From: Hirudinaria manillensis | Taxonomy: Eukaryota; Annelida; Clitellata; Hirudinida; Hirudinidae | Length of the DNA stretch: 64,000 nt | Reading direction: 5' to 3' | Assembly: GCA_034509925.1 (NCBI GenBank) | Contig: CM067538.1 | Location: 5,480,278-5,544,277 of the forward strand | Shown here: one piece after another, positions 11,235 through 23,707 of the stretch | Numbering within the stretch: the stretch's first letter is position 1 | Layout of the letters: each line of letters opens with the position of its first letter | Notes under the pieces: model-generated | Databases searched by the model: none | What the model saw: only the letters and a program-made list of their open reading frames with translations | What the model was told of the DNA's origin: nothing | Made by a program: the position numbers and the translations under genes

Positions 11235-13765
11235 GCTTCTGAATTGTTTTTTGTAATAAATCATACAATCAATTTTTATCTGAATGCATTTTACATTTCT
11301 GAAAACCAGTTGTATATAATTTCTAGCTTAAATATTTTCATTTATAAAACGAATCAGATAAATATAAATAAGAGAATAAAGATATATAATTTTAAAAAAA
11401 TTGACAAAAGTTTAATCCATTTAATTAAAGTTTTAGAGAGATTTCAAATCATGATTGAAACGACCCTCAATCATTTTTCCATTAGAAGTACTTGTAGGTA
11501 TACATTACACAATTATTAATTTGGATTTTTCATTCTTTATTATTTCGAGCTTTTAATTCTATTTTAAAGATTCAGTTAAATTGATAAATAAAGCAATGGA
11601 TGAATCAAGATTTGGCGAAATCTCACCAGCTGAAGACTGAGAGGTCGATGTATTTAATAGTATTTATATTTAAGAGTATTTATATTTCATTTAATGAATC
11701 ATTAATGAACAATGGTATTGCAAATGTGAGTCCAACAGTACAAATGGAAATGCTCGTGGCAACAAACAGTTTACAAACTTCAAAGCTTGATGGAGACGAC
11801 TTGCTTATTGAACCCTAGAAATAAGAACTTCAAAAGTTAATCATGTCGTCTAATATGTACTAACATGGAATAAGTTTTAAGTCATTTAAAACGATGCATT
11901 TAAAAATATGAGTTTACGACAATCGAAGCAACAGACCAAGGCCATACGTATGATATCCCATCCTTCCGTCATATTCGTAATGTCACAAATCTCTATGAAT
12001 TTTTCTCTGAATATATTCGTGTCTGAGATTTTATCTGTATTCTTGAAAATCGAAGTTTTGCATGTTAAATTAACAATGTAATTTATTTAGCGCTTCATAA
12101 AGGGATAACATGAAATTTGTTGGCGTATATGAATCAACCTCTTTAATGAAATTAAATTCAAAGAGCGATTTAAATTCGGATTATAATGTTTTTTTTAATA
12201 AGATAAATAAATAAATAAATAGCATTTTACCATCACATGAATGACGCAATCGTCATAAAAGTCAGCAAAATGCAGAGGGAAGTATTTCATGCACATTTCA
12301 TAATTTGGAACATCTTTCATGGAACTTAAACAGGCATCCCAAATCTCATCAATGTCGAGTGCCCAGCACGATGAAGTCAACAAAACCGTTGACAGAACGA
12401 ACTATTATAAATTATGAAAAAGATAAAATTATGTCAGATTTCTCTAATAATTATATAACATTCATCATAAATTAAACATATTTACAACATTTGATTATTA
12501 TTATTATTAATATTTAAATACTTAATATTATACATAATATTACTATTATTATTGCATCCTTATATTCAGGATTATTGCGAACATTGATTATTGAACAATT
12601 TTATTAAGAAATCTTCCAAAGGTTAACTCATTTTCTAGGTATTTACAAAATATAATTATTTATAAATATGTTTATTTAAAAATATCTTTATTAATAAACT
12701 ATTAAGATCTCTAATTAAGAAGAATTTTGAAAATTCAACGATATCTTTTTATTAGCAATTATTCATAATCTCGTAAAAAAATGTAATACTTGATAACATG
12801 AATAAAGTAACAGAATAGGGACAATTTCATGGATATTTCTCACGGCCAGAAAATGATTTGCCAGAATGGCTGACCTTCGGTCCTCAGTCATAGGTATGAG
12901 TGGAGGGTAGCTGTGACCATCCAACGACAAATTTTAATTCGGTACAGAAAATTAAATTCATAAATTTAATAAAAAATGTTTTAATTACATCCAGAAAATT
13001 CTTTTATTTCTTAATATAACTAACATATAATTCTTATTATATTTAATGTATAATTCTTAATATAATTAATATATAATTCTTAATATATTCAATATAATCA
13101 CTTTAAACTATTTTATGTTTAGTGAATATTTACGTTTGCATTCAGTGGGAATATAATAATAAACTTAGAATCACTAAAAGCAATTTCACTCACGATTTCA
13201 ATGAGCCATCTGTTGTTTAATTGTTTGTACGAAATAAAAATAATAAAATAAACAAGAAACACGTCACCAATGATTGCAAATATTCAATTTTCTTCTGCTT
13301 TGACACTGGAATCGATTTTGTCAATCCTTGTCAGCGTTCCGTGGTTTTGATCGTATATAATAATTTTGACTAATTATATTAATATCATACAATTTCTTGT
13401 AAATGAGATTCGTAAATTACTTTCAATACGACGATCATCGAGTGATCGAGTTAACTTCTCTTTATCTTGCTGACTTTATTTATTATTTAATATAATCATT
13501 ACCGTCAAATGCAAGTTAAAAAAAATTATTTGAAGTGATTTAGATTGGTCGAAACATCAACGAGTGATATTTATTTATTCATTTATTGACTTCACTTGGA
13601 AATGAACTTAGACCTGTTTGGTATTTATTAAATATTATGGTATTTAAAAACCATCAACGAAAGGTCATTAAACTTTCGATTTGCAGAGAAACCAATTAGA
13701 GTGGAAAGCTTAAAAGGAAGTCGAGATTTGGTGAACAAGGCATCCTATTCTCGGTATCCCTGAGA
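11235..13765. other. AT-rich intergenic stretch
   Basis: AT-rich DNA between PRPF6 and the tandem gene array. Apart from the candidate minus-strand exons described separately (about 11690-12401), I see only chance frames and ATTA/ATAT runs, for example near 12490-12560 and 13010-13100. No RNA gene or mobile-element coding sequence was recognised. Confidence 0.45.
12231..12401 (-). CDS. Possible exon of a small secreted or membrane protein
   Basis: On the minus strand, a TAG acceptor at 12402-12404 and a GTAAAA donor just below 12231 bracket a 57-codon phase-0 open exon. Its first residues look like the second half of a signal peptide (VLLTSSCWA), followed by an acidic, Cys-containing segment with WDACLSSM, NYEMCMKYFP and YDDCVIHVM. 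Further down the same strand a Cys-rich candidate exon (about 11900-11977) and a candidate ending in a hydrophobic C-terminal segment (11690-11813, ending in a stop) could belong to it, but the phases I read for those two do not join cleanly. No first exon with a start codon was identified. I do not recognise the family. Confidence 0.28.
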
Positions 13766-13829
13766 ATGGGTTATTCAAAGCTCTGGTTACTTTTCTTGCT
13801 GGCGAATAGTTTCTCCTTTGCCACAAAAG
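13766..13829 (+). CDS. Signal-peptide leader exon of the D8C-VWD array
   Basis: ATG at 13766 opens 21 codons: a hydrophobic core (LWLLFLLANSF) ending FATK, then a phase-1 GTAAAC donor after 13829. This is a typical cleavable signal peptide for entry to the secretory pathway. The next phase-1 acceptor is the first module exon at 14294. No equivalent leader exon precedes copies 2 (18978) or 3 (23708), so either those copies share this leader by splicing or they are not independently secreted. Confidence 0.7.
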
Positions 13830-16800
13830 GTAAACATTGTTCAGACTTTTATTTTTTGTACTAGAAACTCTTTCTGATGGGGCTGGTCATTATAATATTA
13901 TAATGGGGCTGATATTTCTTTATCTTTGTAATAATATATAAAAAATAGATTGATTCGAGACCGTTTTGAAGAATGTGATTAGATTTTTGCGGTTCATTAG
14001 ACCGAGATCAAAAGGAATTACGCTGCAATTGTTTTATTTAATAAATAAGTCTTAATTAATTAACCTGAATCTAATGTATAATTTTTTTTACATGGAGAGT
14101 GAGGATTAATGCTTATGTGATAAACCTTCCATTGATTGGCATAATGTGAAATTCTTCTATAATCCGGGTCATTTTGAGATGTATTTCTAAAATTTCTAGG
14201 TTTATTTTCAAAATTGAATCCAATAAAAATCTGAATACAAAGCAATTTTTAAACAGTATATTTACTAATTAATAATATACAAAACCGTTCCAGATGAATG
14301 TGATTCTGCTGAAAATATTTCAAATCCTAAACGATCACCCGAGTTTATAAACACGCCCAACTCTCTGGAACTTTGTGATTCACAACTTCAACAAGGTTGC
14401 AAATTAATAGTTCACATTTTAATTATTTTATAATGCTCGAATTTTCTACGCAACGATAATGAAAAATGAATTTATGTAGCGCCGCAAACGTGAAATTTGT
14501 GACACCTGCCAAAAAATCGTTAACTTATAAATAACGCAGAAACAAGAATAAATTCGAGGCTTAATTTCTTTAATATTTAATTATTTTTGCAAATTCAAAT
14601 GTAAACTTTAAAAATGTAAAAAAAAAACTGAATGTAAATCAGGCAAATGGTACAACCTCGGTGGAAAGATCACAGGGAGTTGCGTGGAATTCAACAGGTG
14701 CAGCACCTTTGCGGGAATTTGGTACCAAGGAAATTTTCCCACAGGTAACGGAAGCGTGAAATAACATCTGCAAAAAAAAACTTATAAATACCGACGCCTT
14801 TCGTCAGGAACCGAAATTGTCTCGGGAAGAGTTTGCGCAAGGATCAGCAATTCAAGTTGCTGTGGTTGGAGTGGAACTATTAAAGTTAAAAAGTGTCGAG
14901 CAGGATTTGTATATCAGCTTGCAGTACCCCAAAAGTGTCCCATGTCATATTGTGTTGGGGAAACTTCCCCCTGCCCTCGGGACCAGGTGTATCACAGAAA
15001 TACTGGAACGTGCTTAAGTAAGAATGTGAATTCCAATCAAAACTGTTTAATTTCTTTTAAATATTTATTAACAATTCATTAACCCAATCAGTTCTATTAC
15101 ATGCCTAATGATGATGTTAATAATGAATAAGTTAGACAGTTTAATTATCTTATTTTTAAATTTTCTTAAATTACTCAAACATAGATATTCTCCAGTTGGA
15201 AAAGCCAATCCTGAGCCGGCCCTACATCTCTGCTTACAAATTTTATGGAACGTTCAATGCTACCATGTTCTCGATTGACTGCCAATTGAATTCAAATACA
15301 GCTGGTTTTGTCCCCGGTGCTAAACTCAAAGTTGAGGTGTCGTTCAAGATGAATGACCTGGAAGTAGCCAAGATTGTGAGTGATTACCCAGTCAGTAAGG
15401 TAACTCTGGAAGAAACGTATCTTTATGGACAGATTGGAAAAACGGTTAATAAAAATATTTTCTTAACATTCTGAGCAGATGATCAAAAATATAGCTGGTA
15501 TTGGTAATATATGTTTATAATATAATAATCGATTAATATAAATTTCAATTGAAAACATAGTATCATTATATAAAAAAATACATCAAGTAATCATTCATAT
15601 GTATATCAATTTGCTAATGAAATCCCAGATGTAAGGCTTAACTTCTTAAGTCGTGATCAGTGAAATATCGGATTTGATGCTATTGAACAAGGAATGCTAT
15701 TGGAGGTGGTTAACGTAATAGAATCTCATTAGAAGGATAAAATATGTTTGATTGTCGACTCTTGAAATATCAATAACCCAATTACTGCAGCTCACTAGTG
15801 AAGCTCAGTTATTTTACGAATTTCTCGACGGATCAGTTACGACAAAAACCGTAGCCGTAAAGAGTTCCGGATTTTTCTTTGGAATTGAGGCCATCGTACG
15901 TTCCATAAGTTATTGCTATAATTATTTATTATTATACATATTTTTTAATTTTATAATTTACAATAATTATATTTTTTATGCCACAAATTGTTTATCTCAT
16001 CCCTTTTCCCATAATTCAATTTTCAATTCGCGATTTCTTCCAACAAGTGACCAAATTGCTAATCGCATACACATGTGGCAGGTTGAACGTCGCTGAGGAA
16101 TTATTAATTTTCCTATCATTTTCAATTTAGGATTCGAGTGGGGTCGTCATGAAAGAAATTGTTTTGAATCAGGGAGTCACCAAAGAGATTTATTTTAGAT
16201 CCACGTTTCCAATAACTTTTGGTCACTGCGTCAAGTCAGACAGTTGCCTCGTCCAGAAATACTTGTTTGTTACTGAAGCTATTAAAATTGGTGTGAATCA
16301 AAACGAATGCCAAGTCCATTTTGATAATCCGTTCGGTATCTTGGTATCTAAGTCCTCCAATTCGATCAGAATTAAAGCCAAAATTACTCTGGGAATTGAA
16401 CATTCAAGAGATATGCTAGCCTTTAAGCCTTATTTTCACATCTTCAGTGGCACAATTTTCCAGGGATGTATTATTCCCCCAATTGTGGTTTGCAATTTAT
16501 TCATATTTATAACTCACGTTTATAATTCATGCAATTATCAGACTATTCTAAGAGTAACATGTAACATTTTGTAACGTGGTAATAGTCGTTAAATTTTTCC
16601 CAATCTAAGCCATGAATTAAAGACACGAAAAAATATTTATATAAAAAATACATTAGATATGCATGCACATAAATAAATGTAATGAATGAATATTTAAACC
16701 TGCACGAACGTTAATGATTGATTCTTTTTCAATTCGAATTTTCAACCGGAAAAAGATGATCGTCAGGGAGACTTCAAAGCAACCCACATGCCATTCAACA

Positions 16801-18792
16801 GGAGATCCGCATTTCTTGTCGTTCCAGTAAATAATTGAATTATTAATTATAAACAGTACATAATCGCTTACAAAATTAAAATGTTTCAGCGGCGTGGCTT
16901 TTAGTAATTACCTGGCTGGAGACTTCAACCTGTTGTCTTGCAGAGACAGAACTTTCCAGGTGACTTTTCTCTTTTTTGACTTGAATCTAAGACGTGAACC
17001 GTCTATCGTGAATCATTGTCTTAAAAGCAAATGACGTTTTTAGCCGAAATCACAGTCAAATTATTCCTCGATTATTTAGATTCAGGTTCGCCAAGTGTTT
17101 TGCTATCGTCGAATTTCTTGCAACTGTGGGATGATTGCCCGGGAAGGTTTGAATATTAATTTACTCGATCGAGATTTTAGTTAATGTTTGATTTTTAACT
17201 GACTTTGAAAGAAACAAAATTGGGAAAATAATTTTTTGTTATAAAAATGTTATCTTAAATTATATTAAAATAAAATAAACTCATTCATTAAAAAGGGAAT
17301 AATCTGATTGGAATCAATAGTTGCGATTACCGAAAGATTCCGTACATAATCCAGATAATGAGAGACAAAGTCAACCCAACTGCTTCTATTAAAAAAATAA
17401 ATGGGCAGTACCACGTAAGTTCTAGGATCAAGTAACTAACATTTCAAATGTCTTTAAAATTCCGAAGAAGGTATTTATCAATCATGACAAAGAACTTACA
17501 GACCATGTTTCAACCCTTGAATTTTATATTAGCTTATAGAAATTATTAATAATTATTAGTAAATAGAGATTGTTTTCTGCAGATTAAATTTCCATCCGGT
17601 ATCGCCATTAAAGTCGCTTTTTTTCACGAAGCTGCAAGGAAGGCAACATATTTGAACATTTACGTCTCGGGTTTAAAACATGAAATATATGGAGGCATAT
17701 GTTCAGCTACCACAAAGCCTGCGAACTTCAATACTTATAGGTGGCGGCTTTAAGCTTTTAAAAAGCATTCTACTCAACCTTTGGTTTCCAGGTCTCAAGT
17801 TGTAATTAATTTCAGGATAACTGAAGCGAACAGCTTCTTTAAAGGCTATTTGCCCCCTTGCGTGAACGAAGTTAATAATTTCCCTCGGTGTAAATGCACT
17901 GGTAATGGCGGTAACAACGTATCGGTTGTATGCGAATTCAATCAAGGACAGCAAGATTTTGAAATGGTGAAATTTGAAAACATCTGCAACGTAAACATTG
18001 AAGCTCGTCATGTCGCAACATCTTCCCAAGGACTTACCTTGCAAGACATCTTCAAAGACGTGGATCACAGCAGAGATGATGAAGCCGTACGTGAATTAAC
18101 AACCATAATTATAATTTAATTATCCGTTGTACAATTAGTACGGCCCCGTTTTTCAGTAAATCCGATTGTAGAAATTAATTTTATTATCTCGGCAACACAT
18201 TCACAAACTTGAGTCATCCGATTTCAGTTTACGTGATTACGTTTGATTGTAGCCTGGAGAATTTGAAGCCATGCCAGTAAATGAGGCACAAGGCCACTGC
18301 TCCAGAGTTTTGCATAAGTCGCATTTTTTGAGCAAATGTGCTCAGTTCCTTGGCAATAAACACCAAGTTATTGAAAATAACTGCTTATATGACGTCAAGG
18401 TATTTTAACTGTTTTCTAAAATTATATTTTGAATAATTTTGTAAGTTTGATTAAGTAAAATTAGGATAAAGATTTGACAAGTCACATTGCTAAATCAAGC
18501 TAAACATTACCAGTATTCATTAAGTTCAAGAAAATGTTGTAATGTTCCTTAAGTTCCTTAAATCATCTTTTCTAAATAATTCATGAAGCTGTCTGGGAGC
18601 GCCGAAATCGCTGAAACTTACCTCGACGTTTACGAAGATGTTTGCAGGACAACAATGGCCAAAGAAGTGTCAATCGTGGACGGTGAAAAGTCTCCAGAAA
18701 GTAAAGATATCGCTGCTATTTTAGTTGAAATTGACTCCCACTATGATCAAAGACAGCTTCATTGTGACAAACCTTGGGAAGGTCCTGATTGA
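13766..18792 (+). CDS. D8C-VWD-C8 secreted protein, tandem copy 1 (with signal peptide)
   Basis: Exons read: 13766-13829, 14294-14395, 14643-14744, 14808-15017, 15185-15399, 15791-15895, 16131 to about 16553, about 16756-16826, 16890-16959, 17086-17146, 17296-17414, 17583-17740, 17816-18086, 18253-18399 and 18589-18792. With these borders the frame is continuous, about 773 residues. After the signal peptide comes a D8C domain like that of uromodulin and GP2: WYNLGG, then SCCGWSGTIKVKKC, then a Cys-rich end. A middle segment (exons from 15185 to 16553) is unrecognised. Then GDPHFLSF plus GVAFSNYLAGDFNLLSC open a VWD domain, continuing CNCGMIAREG and ending IYGGICS. A Cys-rich region with PRCKC and NNCLYDVK resembles C8. 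The join 16553/16756 is the least certain. A stop at 18790 is followed by AATAAA (18816). It is probably extracellular; its function is unknown. Confidence 0.75.
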
Positions 18793-18977
18793 AAATTATT
18801 TTAACTTCTTTTTTAAATAAACATTATTATCAGTCATTATTACTATATATTAATATATAATTATTATCATAAGTTATTAATAAGTTTATTTTCTGAATTG
18901 AATCCAATAAAAATCTGAATACTAAGCTATGTTTAATCAGTATATTTACTAATTAATAATATACAAAACCGTTCCAG

Positions 18978-21900
18978 ATGAATGTGATTCTGCTGAAAAA
19001 ATTTCAAATCCTAAACGATCACCCGAGTTTATAAACACGCCCAACTCTCTGGAACTTTGTGATTCACAACTTCAAGAAGGTTGCAAATTAATAGTTCACA
19101 TTTTAATTATTTTATAATGCTCGAATTTTCTACGCAACGATAATGAAAAATGAATTTATGTAGCGCCGCAAACGTGAAATTTGTGACACCTGCCAAAAAA
19201 TCGTTAACTTATAAATAACGTAGAAACAAGAATAAATTCGAGGCTTAATTTCTTTAATGTTTAATTATTTTTGCAAATTCAAATGTAAACTTTAAAAATG
19301 TAAAAAAAAACTGAATGTAAATCAGGCAAATGGTACAACCTCGGTGGAAAGATCACAGGGAGTTGCGTGGAATTCAACAGGTGCAGCACCTTTGCGGGAA
19401 TTTGGTACCAAGGAAATTTTCCCACAGGTAACGGAAGCGTGAAATAACATCTGCAAAAAAAAACTTATAAATACCGACGCCTTTCGTCAGGAACCGAAAT
19501 TGTCTCGGGAAGAGTTTGCGCAAAGATCGACAATTCAAGTTGCTGTGGTTGGAGTGGAACTATTAAAGTTAAAAAGTGTCGAGCAGGATTTGTATATCAG
19601 CTTGCAGTACCCCAAAAGTGTCCCATGTCATATTGTGTTGGGGAAACTTTCCCCTGCCCTCGGGACCAGGTGTATCACAGAAATACTGGAACGTGCTTAA
19701 GTAAGAATGTGAATTCCAATCAAAACTGCTTAATTTGTTTTATATATTTATTAACAATTCATTAACCCAATCAGTTCTATTACATGCCTTATGATGATGT
19801 TAATAATGAATAAGTTGGACAGTTTAATTATCTTATTTTTAAATTTTCTTAAATTACTCAAACATAGATATTCCCCAGTTGGAAAAGCCAATCCTGAGCC
19901 ATCCCTACATCTCTGCTTACAAATTTTATGGAACGTTCAATGCTACCATGTTCTCGGTTGACTGCCAATTGAATTCAAATACAGTTGGTTCTGTCCCCGG
20001 TGCTAAACTCAAAGTTGAGGTGTCGTTCAAGATGAATGACCTGGAAGTAGCCAAGATTGTGAGTGATTACCCAGTCAGTAAGGTAACTCTGGAAGAAACG
20101 TATCTTTATGGACAGATTGGAAAAACGGTTAATAAAAATATTTTCTTAACATTCTGAGCAGATGATCAAAAATATAGCTGGTATTGGTAATATATGTTTA
20201 TAATATAATAAACGATTAATATAATAATCGATTAATATAAATTTCAATTGAAAACATAGATAATATAATTATATAAAGTATAGATAGTATAATTATATAA
20301 AAAAATACATCAAGTAATCATTCATATGTATATCAATTTGCTAATGAAATCCCAGATGAAAGGCTTAACTTCTTAAGTCGTGATCAGTGAAATATAGGAT
20401 TTGATGCTATTGAACAAGGAATGCTATTGGACGTGGTTAACGTAATAGAATCTCATTAGAAGGATAAAATATGTTTGATTGTCGACTCTTGAAATATCAA
20501 TAACCCAATTACTGCAGCTCACTAGTGAAGCTCAGTTGTTTTACGAATTTCACGACGGATCAGTTACGACAAAAACCGTAGCCGTAAAGAGTTCCGGATT
20601 TTTCTTTGGAATTGAGGCCATCGTACGTTCCATAAGTTATTGCTATAATTATTTATTATTATACATATTTTTTAATTTTATAATTTACAATAATTATATT
20701 TTTAAGCCACAAATTGTTTATCTCATCCCTTTTCACATAATTCAATTTTCAATTCGCGATTTCTTCCAACAAGTGACCAAATTGCTAATCGCATACACAT
20801 GTGGCAGGTTGAACGTCGCTGAGGAATTATTAATTTTCGTCTCATTTTCAATTTAGGATTCGAGTGGAGTCGTCATGAAAGAAATTGTTTTGAATCAGGG
20901 AGTCACCAAAGAGATTTATTTTAGATCCACGTTTCCAATAACTTTTGGTCACTGCGTCAAGTCAGACAGGTGCCTCGTCCAGAAATACTTGTTTGTTACT
21001 GAAGCTATTAAAATTGGTGTGAACCAAAACGAATGCCAAGTCCATTTTGATAATCCGTTCGGTATCTTGGTATCTAAGTCCTCCAATTCGATCAGAATTA
21101 AAGCCAAAATTACTCTGGGAATTGAACATTCAAGAGATATGCTAGCCTTTAAGCCTTATTTTCACATCTTCAGTGGCACAATTTTCCAGGGATGTATTAT
21201 TCCCCCAATTGTGGTTTGCAATTTATTCATATTTATAACTCACGTTTATAATTCATGCAATTATCAGACTATTCTAAGAGTAACATGTAACATTTTGTAA
21301 CGTGGTAATAGTCGTTAAATTTTTCCCAATCTAAGCCATGAATTAAAGACACGAAAAAATATTTATATAAAAAATACATTAGATATGCATGCACATAAAT
21401 AAATGTAATGAATGAATATTTAAACCTGCACGAACGTTAATGATTGATTCTTTTTCAATTCGAATTTTCAACCGGAAAAAGATGATCGTCAGGGAGACTT
21501 CAAAGCAACCCACATGCCATTCAACAGGAGATCCGCATTTCTTGTCGTTCCAGTAAATAATTGAATTATTAATTATAAACAGTACATAATCGCTTACAAA
21601 ATTAAAATGTTTCAGCGGCGTGGCTTTTAGTAATTACCTGGCTGGAGACTTCAACCTGTTGTCTTGCAGAGACAGAACTTTCCAGGTGACATTTCTCATT
21701 TTTGACTTGAATCTAAGACGTGAACCGTCTATCGTGAATCGTTGTCTTAAAAGCAAATGACGTTTTTAGCCGAAATCACAGTCAAATTATTCCTTGATTA
21801 TTTAGATTCAGGTTCGCCAAGTGTTTTGCTATCGTCGAATTTCTTGCAACTGTGGGATGATTGCCCGGGAAGGTTTGAATATTAATTTACTCGATCGAGA

Positions 21901-23521
21901 TTTTAGTTAATGTTTGATTTTTAACTGACCTTGAAAGAAACAAAAGTGGGAAAATAATTTTTTGCTATAAAAATGTTATCTTAAATTTTATTAAAATAAA
22001 ATAAACTCATTCATTAAAAAGGGAATAATCTGATTGGAATCAATAGTTGCGATTACCGAAAGATTCCGTACATAATCCAGATGATGAGAGACAACGTCAA
22101 CCCAACTGCTTCTATTAAAAAAATAAATGGGCAGTATCACGTAAGTTCTAGGATCAAGTAACTAACATTTCAAATGTCTTTATAATTCCAAAGAAGGTAT
22201 TTATCATTCATGACAAAGAACTTACAGACCATGTTTCAACCCTTGAATTTTATATTAGCTTATAGAAATTATTAATAATTATTAGTAAATAGAGATTGTT
22301 TTCTGCAGATTAAATTTCCATCCGGAATCGCCATTAAAGTCGCCTTTTTTCACGAAGCTGCAAGGAAGGCAACATATCTGAACATTTACGTCTCGGGTTT
22401 AAAACATGAAATATATGGAGGCATATGTTCAGCTACCACAAAGCCTGCGAACTTCAATGCTTACAGGTGGAGGCTTTAAGCTTTTAAAAAGCATTCTACT
22501 CAACCTTTGGTTTCCAGGTCTCAAGTTGTAATTAATTCAATAATTTCAGGATAACTAAAGCGAACAGCTTCTTTAAAGGCTATTTGCCCTCTTGCGTGAA
22601 CGAAGTTTATAATTTTCCTCGGTGCAAATGCGCTGGTAAAGGCGGTAACAACGTATCGGTTGTGTGCGAATTCAATCAAGGACAGCAAGATTTTGAAATG
22701 GTGAAATTTGAAAACATCTGCAACGTAAACAAGGGAAGTACAATTGATGAAGCTCATCATGTCGCAACCTCTTCCCAAGGACTTACCTTGGAAGACATCT
22801 TCGAAGACGTGGATCACAGCAGAGATGATGAAGCCGTACGTGAATTAACAACCATAATTATAATTTAATTATCCGTTGTACAATTAGTACAGCCCCGTTT
22901 TTCAGTAAATCCGATTGTAGAAATTAATTTTATTAGCTCGGCAACACATTCACAAACTTGAGTCATCCGATTTCAGTTTACGTGATTACGTTTGATTGTA
23001 GCCTGGAGAATTTGAAGCCATGCCATTAAATGAGGCACAAGGCCACTGCTCCAGAGTTTTGCATAAGTCGCATTTTTTGAGCAAATGTGCTCAGTTCCTT
23101 GGCGATAAACACCAAGTTATTGAAAATAACTGCTTATATGACGTCAAGGTATTTTAACTGTTTTCTAAAATTATATTTTGAATAATTTTTGTACGATTAA
23201 GTAAAATTAGGATTAAGATTTGACATGTCACATTGCTAAATCAAGCTAAACATTACCAGTATTCATTAAGTTCCTTAAATCATCTTTTCTAAATAATTCA
23301 CGAAGCTGTCTGGGAGCGCCGAAATCGCTGAAACTTACCTCGACGTTTACGAAGATGTTTGCAGGACAACAATGGCCAAAGAAGTGTCAATCATGAACGG
23401 TGAAAAGTCTCCAGAAAGTAAAGATATCGCTGCTATTTTAGTTCAAATTGACTCCCACTATGATCAAAGACAGCTTCATTGTGACAAACCTTGGGAAGGC
23501 CCTATCAAAGGTCCTGATTGA
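18978..23521 (+). CDS. D8C-VWD-C8 module, tandem copy 2 (no own signal peptide)
   Basis: All fourteen module exons of copy 1 are present with intact frame and splice sites, offset by about 4684-4720 bases: D8C exons around 19327-19701, middle exons to about 21279, VWD exons around 21480-22460, and Cys-rich exons from 22556 to the stop at 23519. The first module exon begins in phase 1 after a TTCCAG acceptor (18977), but no signal-peptide exon lies between copy 1's stop and this point. In the penultimate region the linker reads NVNKGSTIDEAHH. The last exon ends with three extra codons compared with copy 1. The polyadenylation hexamer equivalent to that of copies 1 and 3 is changed to AATAAG (23546). 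Coding integrity argues against a pseudogene; transcription status is unknown. Confidence 0.7.
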
Positions 23522-23707
23522 AAATTATTTTAACTGCTTTTTTTAAATAAGCATTATTATCAGTCATTATTACTATATATTAATATATAATTATTATCAT
23601 AAGTTATTAATAGTTTTATTTTCTGAATTGAATCCAATAAAAATCTGAATAGTAAGCTATGTTTAATCAGTATATTTACTAATTAATAATATACAAAACC
23701 GTTCCAG

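Noticed and set aside
18793-18977. Search for a leader exon for copy 2
   Set aside because: No ATG followed by a hydrophobic segment and phase-1 donor exists between the copy 1 stop and the copy 2 first exon.
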